64,000 nucleotides of DNA, from contig JADLBV010000007.1 in NCBI GenBank assembly GCA_020847545.1, positions 62,001 to 126,000 of the forward strand. The letters run 5' to 3'. The position numbers were made by a program, and so were the translations under genes. The notes below the pieces were generated by a model. It did not search any database. It was given only the letters and a program-made list of their open reading frames with translations, and was not told where the DNA came from. The number at the start of each line of letters is the position of its first letter. Within the stretch, counting starts at the first letter, position 1. The DNA comes from Phycisphaerales bacterium. GTDB lineage: Bacteria > Planctomycetota > Phycisphaerae > Tepidisphaerales > Tepidisphaeraceae. Shown here in pieces: positions 41,897 to 48,805 of the stretch.

Positions 41897-43354
41897 GTGA
41901 GAAAGGCAACTGCATCCCTGCTTGGGCGTGCGATGATCCTGGGAGCCATCGCTTTTCCCGCCGCGTGGGCTCAGGGTTCGCGCGAGGGGTTTGGAAACCA
42001 ATGGGTGCGCGACAACCCGCTTGCCATTTCGGCATCGAATGCCTCACCCAGTCAGTGGACGGCCTCCGGTGGACTGCCGACATATCTTGGCGCCAACATG
42101 ACGGCCGTCTGGGCGCCCAGTTACGATCCTTCTTTTTCAGTCAGCGAGGCGGCGTCGGCCGGTGTGCCGCTGCATGTGTATCTGCCCGCCAATCCGGGTG
42201 TTTTGTACAGCGGTTCGGTTAATCTGTACAACCAGGTCAAGGCGCTGGCCGATCCCGCGGCATGGATGATCGGCGATGAACCATCCCAGACACACTTTCA
42301 GGGTTATCGCGACGTCGCGGATTTTCTTCTTCAGAACGATCCCTCGGCCCTTCGTTACGTCAATGCCTGTTCATCCGATGGCGACAGCACACTGTACTGG
42401 GGTGATAACACCAATCCTTCGTATACATACGCCCAATATCTGGAAGACCTCGTCACCACCATCAAGCCGGATGTGCTGATGTACGATGCCTATCCGTTCC
42501 GCAATAACGGCACCACGCATGAGAGCATCCTTTTCAGCAGCCTGTTGCAGGTTCGTTCGGCCGCCCTCAGCCATAACATCCCGTATTGGACGTGGATGCA
42601 GAGTTTTGCGGATGATGCCCGAAGGCTGTCCAGTGAATCCGATCTGCGGATGCAGATGTTCAGTCACCTGACGGCCGGTTATACGGGCTTTGGCTACTGG
42701 ACCTACAGCATCTATCCCGGACCCACCCAGCAGTCTGCTGGATTGCTCGATGGCAACAGCCAGCCAAGCAGCGCCTATTACATCGCGGCGGATGCCAACG
42801 CCGAAGCAATCCATCTCGGCCAGGCATTGCGATACATGACCAGCACGGATGTGCGATTCATCCCCGGCCAAACCGGCGGCGTTGGGAACCAGCCGCTGGG
42901 TGGTTTGACCGATTGGGAGACTGGCACCGGTGGCGACAGCCATCTTTTGTCGGCCAACATCCTAAGCAGCGACGGCGTTACTCAGAATGGCCTGATCGGT
43001 TTTTTCACGGATGACAATGGCCAGATCGCCTTCATGCTCAGCAACCTGAATCATGGTGATAATTTGTCCTCGGCCGACACCGCGTTGACCTTCCTGTTGA
43101 CCTTCGACAACTCGATTTCAGAACTGTTGATGCTCGACCGCGAGACCGGCCTGCAACAGATGGTCGCACTGGACAACCACACCTTGACCATCTCCCTGCC
43201 AGGGGGAACGGGCAATCTATACAAATACAACACCGGCGACTTTGTCGTTCCGGAACCGGCCGCGCTGGTCGGCGTGCTGATGGGGTTCATTGCCTTGGCC
43301 CGAAGTATCGGCCGACCCAACTCCACCTTTAAGAAATCTCCCCGGATCGTTTGA
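41897..43354 (+). CDS. PEP-CTERM glycosidase-like protein
   Basis: 485 residues starting with GTG after a CTGGAGGTCC ribosome site. Signal peptide (to about AWAQG), a barrel-like domain with AAWMIGDEPSQTHFQGY and VLMYDAYPFRNNG (strand-end acidic residues as in glycoside hydrolases), a YWTYSIYPG strand, a C-terminal beta domain (IAFMLSNLNHG), and VVPEPAALVGVLMGFIALA as a PEP-CTERM signal. Here the usual Arg cluster is weak and a 16-residue tail follows. It lies 72 bases after the prepilin-like gene and is probably in the same transcript. Confidence 0.78.
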   Translation: MRKATASLLGRAMILGAIAFPAAWAQGSREGFGNQWVRDNPLAISASNASPSQWTASGGLPTYLGANMTAVWAPSYDPSFSVSEAASAGVPLHVYLPANPGVLYSGSVNLYNQVKALADPAAWMIGDEPSQTHFQGYRDVADFLLQNDPSALRYVNACSSDGDSTLYWGDNTNPSYTYAQYLEDLVTTIKPDVLMYDAYPFRNNGTTHESILFSSLLQVRSAALSHNIPYWTWMQSFADDARRLSSESDLRMQMFSHLTAGYTGFGYWTYSIYPGPTQQSAGLLDGNSQPSSAYYIAADANAEAIHLGQALRYMTSTDVRFIPGQTGGVGNQPLGGLTDWETGTGGDSHLLSANILSSDGVTQNGLIGFFTDDNGQIAFMLSNLNHGDNLSSADTALTFLLTFDNSISELLMLDRETGLQQMVALDNHTLTISLPGGTGNLYKYNTGDFVVPEPAALVGVLMGFIALARSIGRPNSTFKKSPRIV

Positions 43355-43415
43355 ACAAAGCACTTACTGGGACTGGGTGGCGGCCATTTTGCGAGCAGAT
43401 GCCCGCCCTTCCATG

Positions 43416-43453
43416 AAAAAACCCATCTGCGACTCTGATCGTCGGAGATGGGC
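43416..43453 (-). terminator. Terminator for the 68-residue Cys/His protein gene
   Basis: On the minus strand: GCCCATCTCCGAC (43453-43441), loop, GTCGCAGATGGGT (43433-43421), then T residues (43421-43416). One internal mismatch. It also stands at the 3' side of the convergent PEP-CTERM gene. Confidence 0.75.
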
Positions 43454-43487
43454 TGTCAATGTTCTGAAGTTTACCTTCAAACCCCGC

Positions 43488-43694
43488 TTATCGCGCGGCC
43501 ATGAAACCTTCGCATCCGCTGATGGGAGTGACGACAAGATGCAGGGCGGAATGCTTCGGATGGCCGCATTGTTCGACCATGTTCTCAGGGGCTTTTTTCG
43601 ACACGCGAATCTGGGCCAATTTCTGTTGTTCCTGCGGCTGGTGTTCGCCGAAATGAGCGCAGAGGCCGCATTGGCCGGTTTTGATTTGCTGCAT
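43488..43694 (-). CDS. Small Cys/His-rich protein, unknown function
   Basis: 68 residues, soluble, with CGLCAHFGEH near the N-terminus, ENMVEQCGHPKHSALHL in the middle and TPISGCEGF near the end. Four Cys and several His in CxxC and CGHPxH patterns suggest metal binding. AGGAGA stands seven bases before the ATG and a terminator follows, so it is a genuine single-gene unit. I do not recognise a named family. Confidence 0.8.
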   Translation of the reverse strand: MQQIKTGQCGLCAHFGEHQPQEQQKLAQIRVSKKAPENMVEQCGHPKHSALHLVVTPISGCEGFMAAR

Positions 43695-43880
43695 GATCGA
43701 TTCTCCTGTTCTTGAGTACCGTGGCCAGATCACGATGGAACGCACGGTGCGTTCAAGACGCGATTTGACCCACTTTGTATCGGTATTTTAGATCAGGAAC
43801 TGGCGAAGAATCCATTGAGATTTCATCTCATTTCACAGATGAAAATGCGTCTCAATTCAGGCTCTGACTAGGGGTGGATA

Positions 43881-43908
43881 TTGAAATTGGAGGCGGGATG
43901 TTTACAAT
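43881..43908 (+). promoter_or_regulatory. Promoter of tRNA-Phe
   Basis: -35 TTGAAA (43881-43886), 16 bases, -10 TACAAT (43903-43908). Transcription would start near 43915, about seven bases before the mature tRNA. Confidence 0.7.
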
Positions 43909-43921
43909 TCGGCCGACTTGG

Positions 43922-43994
43922 GGGCAGGTAGCTCAGTTGGTAGAGCAATGGACTGAAAATCCATGTGTCGCCGGTTCGATCCCGGCCCTGCCCA
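43922..43994 (+). tRNA. tRNA-Phe (GAA)
   Basis: 73 bases folding into a full cloverleaf: acceptor GGGCAGG/CCTGCCC, D arm GCTC/GAGC, anticodon stem ATGGA/TCCAT with loop CTGAAAA (anticodon GAA), five-base variable loop, T arm GCCGG/CCGGC with TTCGATC. Discriminator A; the CCA end is not encoded. Confidence 0.97.
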
Positions 43995-44016
43995 TTTTCG
44001 GGGCATATCGGTCAAA

Positions 44017-44931
44017 ATGGGCCATCACCACGGACATTCACACGCGGGGCATTCGCATGGGGATGGTCGCGATGAGGATCGTCGGCGGATGATGATCTGC
44101 CTGATTTTGGTCTTTCTTTACATGATCGCCGAGGCGGTGGGTGGGTGGATGGCCAATTCGCTGGCGTTGCTGGCGGATGCGGGGCACATGTTGTCGGATG
44201 TGGCGGCGCTGGGGTTGAGCTTGTTCGCGATGTGGTTTGCCGGCCGGCCGGCCAATGCCCGGCGGACGTATGGGTACCACCGGGCGGAGATCCTGGTGGC
44301 GCTGGTCAATGGGGCGGCATTGGTGGCGATTTCAATACTGATTTTGATCGAGGCGATTGAGCGATTTCGCCGCCCGCCGGAGGTGCATGGGGCGATTTTG
44401 ATGAGTATCGCAATCGGGGGGCTGGTGGTGAATCTGGTCAGTTTGTGGCTGTTGCACGCCGGCCGGGGGGAGAGTTTGAACGTGCGGGGGGCGTGGCTGC
44501 ATGTGTTGACCGATGCGCTGGGGAGCGTGGGGGCGATCTCGGCGGGTGTGTTGGTGTGGGCATGGAAATGGAACTGGGCGGACCCGGCCATTTCCATCCT
44601 GATCAGCGCGTTGGTGGTTTATTCATCATGGAATCTGCTCAAAGAGAGCGTCGCGGTGCTGATGGAATCCGCCCCGCGCGGGGTGGATGTGGACCGGGTG
44701 CGGGATGCGATGCTGGGGGTGAGTGGCGTGGTCGCGGTGCATGACCTGCATGTCTGGTCGATCACCAGCGGGCTGGATGCGCTCAGTGCCCACGTGGTGG
44801 CGGCGGATGGGGCGACATATCCGGAGCTTTTGGCCAAAATTCGTGGAGTTTTGCACGAGGGGTTTGGGATCGATCACCAGACGATTCAGATCGAACCAGG
44901 CGGGTTTGTGGAACATCGCGGGGCGATCTGA
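44017..44931 (+). CDS. Cation diffusion facilitator metal exporter (CzcD/ZitB-like)
   Basis: 304 residues with six membrane helices. His-rich N-terminus (HHHGHSHAGHSHG), metal site in helix II (LLADAGHMLSDVAALGLSL), second site in helix V (HVLTDALGSVGAI), and a cytoplasmic C-terminal domain (VHDLHVWSITSGLDALSAHVV). It exports Zn2+, Co2+ or Cd2+ against protons. The ATG lies 22 bases after the tRNA, with no separate promoter or good ribosome site, so read-through from the tRNA promoter is possible. Confidence 0.93.
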   Translation: MGHHHGHSHAGHSHGDGRDEDRRRMMICLILVFLYMIAEAVGGWMANSLALLADAGHMLSDVAALGLSLFAMWFAGRPANARRTYGYHRAEILVALVNGAALVAISILILIEAIERFRRPPEVHGAILMSIAIGGLVVNLVSLWLLHAGRGESLNVRGAWLHVLTDALGSVGAISAGVLVWAWKWNWADPAISILISALVVYSSWNLLKESVAVLMESAPRGVDVDRVRDAMLGVSGVVAVHDLHVWSITSGLDALSAHVVAADGATYPELLAKIRGVLHEGFGIDHQTIQIEPGGFVEHRGAI

Positions 44932-45145
44932 TTTTCGATTTTGGATTTTGGATTTTTGATTTTTACACCCTGCATGGGATTTGCGGGGGGTGGCAACATT
45001 CAATATAATCCGAGGTTCGCCGCGAACGGGCGTTCCGTTTGGGCAAAATGGTTATGGAGCATCGGCGCGGCGTGGGCGTTGATGAGGAGATCCGGGCCAC
45101 GCAAACACAAGGAACAGGCGGGTTTTGGCCCGCCGCAATCGTTTT

Positions 45146-46909
45146 ATGGTCGACTTCAATCTGATTCATTCGTTGGGAAATCTGGACGCGGACGTGGATG
45201 CGGCGGTTGTCACCGCGCTGGGGGATGCGGCCGGCGATCTTGGGAAACTGATCAAATCCGATGAGGTGCAGGATTTTACCCCCGGCGCCATTCTGAAAGG
45301 TCGCGTGTCTGCGTGCGTGGGTGATGATTTTGTGGTGGAACTGGGCCTCAAGAGCGAAGGCATTCTGGACCGCACCGAATTTGATGAGCCGGAAAACGTA
45401 AAGCTCGGCGATGAGGTCCGCGTGCTGCTGGAGGATGTGGAAGGGGACAGCGGGCTGGTCAAGATTTCCAAGCGCAAGGCGGACCGGATCATCAACTGGG
45501 AATCGATCATGACCACCAAGAAGGAGGGGGACCCGGTGGTCGGGAAGGCAACCAAGAAAATCAAGGGTGGGTTGCTGGTGGACATCGGTGTGCCGGTCTT
45601 CTTGCCGGCCAGCCAGGTGGACATCCGCCGGCCGGGCGAAATTTCGGACTGGATCGGGCGTCAGATCGACGCGGTGATTTTGAAGATCGACGAGGAACGA
45701 CGGAACATCGTTATTTCCCGCCGCAAGATGATCGAACAGCAACGCGAAGAGCAGAAGAAAAAGACATTCGAGCAGTTGCAGGTGGGACAGAACATCAAGG
45801 GGATCGTCAAGAACATCGCCGATTTCGGCGCGTTCATCGACCTGGGTGGCGTGGATGGGCTGTTGCACATCACGGACATGTCCTGGGGCCGGATCAACCA
45901 TCCTTCGGACATTTTGAAGATCGATCAGGAGATCGAGATCAAGGTTCTGACGATCGACAAGGAAAAGGAAAAGATCGCACTGGGCCTGAAACAGAAGGAT
46001 GCCAGCCCGTGGGAAGACATCGAAACCCGATACCCGGTGGGTTCGGTCCACGATGCGGAGGTGGTCAACATCATGTCCTACGGCGCGTTCTGCAAATTGC
46101 AGGAAGGGGTCGAGGGTCTGGTGCATATTTCCGAAATGTCCTGGACCAAGCGGATCAACCACCCTTCCGAGGTGGTGTCGGCCAATCAGCAGGTCAAGGT
46201 CAAGGTGCTGGAGATCAACAAGGAGAAGCAGGAAATCAGCCTCGGCATGAAACAGGTCGAGGAGAACCCCTGGGAGCGCGTGGCGGAAAAATACCCGCCC
46301 GGCGCGGTGGTCGAGGGCAAGGTCCGAAACATCGCCAACTACGGCGCGTTCGTCGAGATCGAGGAAGGGATCGACGGGTTGTTGCACGTGTCGGACCTCT
46401 CCTGGACCAAGAAGATCGGCCATCCTTCGGAAGTGCTCAAGAAAAACGAGAACGTCCGCGCGGTGGTCCTCAGCGTCGATCAGGAAAAACAGCGGATCGC
46501 GCTGGGACTGAAACAGATGCAGGAAGACCCGTGGGTCACGGTCATTCCGGCCAACTATCGCCCCGGCATGGTGGTCAAAGGACACGTCACCAAGATCGCC
46601 AACTTTGGCGTCTTCGTGGAACTCGAACCGGGCCTCGAAGGGCTGCTGCACATCAGCGAAATTTCCGACCAGAAGGTGGACAAGCCCGAAGATTCGCTCA
46701 AGGTCAATCAGGAAGTCGATGTCAAAATCCTGCGGGTGGACAGCGACGAACGAAAGATCGGCCTGTCGCTCAAGCGGGCGCAATGGCAGCAGGATGAGGA
46801 CAAACGCGAAGAACAGCGGGCCGAGCGTTCCAAAGCCCGCGGCCTGCGCGGTGGTCTGGAAGGCGGCGAAAACACCAGCGGCCTGGGAGACATCAAACTG
46901 GGCGAATAA
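45146..46909 (+). CDS. rpsA: 30S ribosomal protein S1
   Basis: 587 residues with six S1 RNA-binding repeats (about 40-110, 128-192, 213-282, 298-368, 385-454, 473-541). Repeats three to six are close copies with NIADFGAFIDLGGVDGLLHITDMSW, NYGAFVEIEEGIDGLLHVSDLSW-type cores separated by short linkers. It brings mRNA to the ribosome, which matters where ribosome binding sites are weak, as in many genes here. The start is the ATG of MVDFNLIHSLG; a TTG seven codons upstream is also open. Charged C-terminal tail. Strong terminator follows. Confidence 0.95.
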   Translation: MVDFNLIHSLGNLDADVDAAVVTALGDAAGDLGKLIKSDEVQDFTPGAILKGRVSACVGDDFVVELGLKSEGILDRTEFDEPENVKLGDEVRVLLEDVEGDSGLVKISKRKADRIINWESIMTTKKEGDPVVGKATKKIKGGLLVDIGVPVFLPASQVDIRRPGEISDWIGRQIDAVILKIDEERRNIVISRRKMIEQQREEQKKKTFEQLQVGQNIKGIVKNIADFGAFIDLGGVDGLLHITDMSWGRINHPSDILKIDQEIEIKVLTIDKEKEKIALGLKQKDASPWEDIETRYPVGSVHDAEVVNIMSYGAFCKLQEGVEGLVHISEMSWTKRINHPSEVVSANQQVKVKVLEINKEKQEISLGMKQVEENPWERVAEKYPPGAVVEGKVRNIANYGAFVEIEEGIDGLLHVSDLSWTKKIGHPSEVLKKNENVRAVVLSVDQEKQRIALGLKQMQEDPWVTVIPANYRPGMVVKGHVTKIANFGVFVELEPGLEGLLHISEISDQKVDKPEDSLKVNQEVDVKILRVDSDERKIGLSLKRAQWQQDEDKREEQRAERSKARGLRGGLEGGENTSGLGDIKLGE

Positions 46910-46933
46910 AAGTCCAGCTCAATCGATTGCACG

Positions 46934-46968
46934 AGGCCGTCCCCTTGCAAAAAGGGGCGGCCTTTTTT
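46934..46968 (+). terminator. Terminator after rpsA
   Basis: Arms 46934-46946 and 46952-46963 (AGGCC..CCCCTT / AAGGGG..GGCCT, with a small internal mismatch) and six T residues. It lies 25 bases after the rpsA stop. Confidence 0.85.
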
Positions 46969-47272
46969 GTCGGCAAAAATAATGTGATTTCGCCGACAAA
47001 ACATGGCCCTGTCGCATATCGGAATTTGCTTGACGATTTGGAGTCAGGGGGACACAATCCGTCGGCCAATTGGCAACATTTTATCGGACTTCACGTTTTT
47101 CGGAATTGCAACTCATCCAAAGTCGGTAATCCCCCCTACCGATATAAACATCGGCCAGGGATATGGGTGTCGGTCGATTTGGGCCGAACCCGAAGGCCTC
47201 GAGTGTCGAATAATTAAGGGGGAGAGTGGGTTGTTCACCAGAGGGCAGGTCCGTCTTTGACGGCGAGAATCT
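46969..47272 (+). other. Non-coding leader region of the sigma factor gene
   Basis: About 300 bases without a gene. It contains a seven-base inverted repeat TGTCGGC/GCCGACA (46968-46974, 46992-46998), a good promoter (listed separately) and a leader of some 205 bases to the sigma factor start. No open frame with a ribosome site and no clear riboswitch fold was found, but the long leader of a sigma factor gene is worth a structure prediction. Confidence 0.6.
47030..47058 (+). promoter_or_regulatory. Promoter of the sigma factor gene
   Basis: -35 TTGACG (47030-47035), 17 bases, -10 CACAAT (47053-47058). Confidence 0.6.
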
Positions 47273-48100
47273 ATGGCATCAGCCGCTGTTCAATCCGGGT
47301 TGCAGTTGTATCTGCGACAGATCAACGAACTGCCGTTGTTGACGGCGGACGAGGAAAAACAATTGTCGCGTCGGATCATTCATCAAAATGATCCGGCCGC
47401 CCGCGAACACATGGTGCGGGCCAACCTGCGGCTGGTGGTCAACATCGCCAAGAACTACGTCAACCGCGGGTTGACGCTGCCGGATCTGATCGAGGAGGGG
47501 AACATCGGTCTGCTCAAGGCGGTGGAGGGATTTGACCCTGAAAACGGGTCGCGATTCAGCACCTATGCCTCGTGGTGGATCAAGCAGGCGATCAAGCGGT
47601 CGCTGATCAACAGCGTGCAGCCGATCCACATCCCGGCATACATGGTGGAGATGATCACCCGGCTCAAGTACGCCATGCGGGAGCTGGAGGACAAGCTGGG
47701 GCGTCTGCCGACGACCGATGAATTGTCGAGACATCTGGATGTGTCACCCAAAAAACTGCGGATCATCCGCAAGGCGTTCAAGGCGTTTCATTCGCCGACG
47801 CAATCGGGCAGTGCCGATGGGGAGTTGACCATCAACGAGATGGTGGCGGATATGAACAACCCCACGCCGGACCAGGCGGTGGTGGATGGGGATGAATTAA
47901 AACAGTTGGTCAAGCTGCTCAGCGAGATCGACGAGCGGGCGGCGCGGATTTTGAAGCTGCGTTACGGGCTTGAGGGGCAGGATCCGATGACACTCAAGGA
48001 GATCGGCCGACGAATTGGTCTGACGCGGGAGCGCGTGCGGCAGATCGAACACGAGGCGATCCGGCATCTGCGCGATACGATGATGGCGCTGGCGGGATGA
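47273..48100 (+). CDS. Sigma-70 family RNA polymerase sigma factor, short group 1/2 type
   Basis: 275 residues with region 1.2 (LQLYLRQINELPLLTADEE), region 2 (VRANLRLVVNIAKNYVNRGL, LPDLIEEGNIGLLKAVEGFDP, FSTYASWWIKQAIKRSL), region 3 (about 125-190) and region 4 helix-turn-helix (EIGRRIGLTRERVRQIEHEAIRHLR). Region 1.1 and the non-conserved domain of primary RpoD proteins are absent, as in group 2 factors and in the short primary-like factors of planctomycetes. The region 2.4/4.2 residues suit ordinary -10/-35 promoters of the type seen in this window. Which role it has cannot be settled here. Confidence 0.9.
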   Translation: MASAAVQSGLQLYLRQINELPLLTADEEKQLSRRIIHQNDPAAREHMVRANLRLVVNIAKNYVNRGLTLPDLIEEGNIGLLKAVEGFDPENGSRFSTYASWWIKQAIKRSLINSVQPIHIPAYMVEMITRLKYAMRELEDKLGRLPTTDELSRHLDVSPKKLRIIRKAFKAFHSPTQSGSADGELTINEMVADMNNPTPDQAVVDGDELKQLVKLLSEIDERAARILKLRYGLEGQDPMTLKEIGRRIGLTRERVRQIEHEAIRHLRDTMMALAG

Positions 48101-48142
48101 TTTTCGGGTCCAATTTGGATGGTGCGCGGGGGCGGCGGGTTT

Positions 48143-48148
48143 TACAAT
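48143..48148 (+). promoter_or_regulatory. -10 box TACAAT before apt
   Basis: TACAAT ends six bases before the ATG at 48155, so the start point expected seven bases downstream is the A of the start codon: a leaderless mRNA. No ribosome binding site precedes this ATG. No good -35 is seen. Confidence 0.4.
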
Positions 48149-48154
48149 CCCCAC

Positions 48155-48685
48155 ATGCAAAACATGGTGGAGAATCTCAAGGGGCTGATTCGGGACATTC
48201 CGGATTTTCCCAAGCCGGGGATTTTGTTTCGCGACATCACCCCCCTGCTGCAAAACGCATCCGGATTGGCGTTGGCGGTGGAAATGCTGGCCAATCCGTT
48301 TCGGGGCAAGCGCATTGATCTGGTGGTGGGTGCTGAAAGCCGGGGTTTTATCTTCGGTACGGCCGTGGCGTGTTGTTTGTCGGCGGGGTTTGGGATCGTG
48401 CGCAAGCCGGGAAAACTGCCGCACCGACACATTTCGATGAGCTATGACCTGGAATATGGCAAGGATTCTCTGGAGATGCACACCGATGCGATCACAAATG
48501 GGCAGCGGGTGCTGATCGTGGACGATCTGCTGGCAACGGGCGGGACGATGAAGGCGTGCTGTGACCTGGTGCGACAACTGGGGGGAGAGCTGGTCGGGGT
48601 GGCGGCGCTGATCGAGCTGTCCGGGCTGAAAGGTCGGGATAAGTTAGGTCCGGTTTCAGTTCATTCGGTGCTGCAATACGAATAA
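48155..48685 (+). CDS. apt: Adenine phosphoribosyltransferase
   Basis: Salvages adenine to AMP with PRPP. 176 residues, as in the family: DIPDFPKPGILFRDITPLL, VVGAESRGFIFGTAVA, and the PRPP-binding loop VLIVDDLLATGGTMKA. Starts possible at 48155 or 48164; the first coincides with the likely transcription start. It follows the sigma factor gene after 54 bases. Confidence 0.95.
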   Translation: MQNMVENLKGLIRDIPDFPKPGILFRDITPLLQNASGLALAVEMLANPFRGKRIDLVVGAESRGFIFGTAVACCLSAGFGIVRKPGKLPHRHISMSYDLEYGKDSLEMHTDAITNGQRVLIVDDLLATGGTMKACCDLVRQLGGELVGVAALIELSGLKGRDKLGPVSVHSVLQYE

Positions 48686-48805
48686 GTCGATTTCAGAGGA
48701 CGATTACCACAATCCCCCTGTAGGTCCGGCTGTGCGGAAGGTTAACAGTTACACCGACGGAATGGTTCAAGTGGCGGCCCGTCTGCGTCCGATAACCTGT
48801 TTATA

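Noticed and set aside
44963-46783. Minus-strand open frame of 606 codons
   Set aside because: Antisense shadow of rpsA; the repeats seen in it only mirror the S1 repeats.
46968-46998. Inverted repeat TGTCGGC/GCCGACA upstream of the sigma factor promoter as an operator
   Set aside because: Short arms, 17-base spacer, partly inside the rpsA terminator tail; no second copy was seen.
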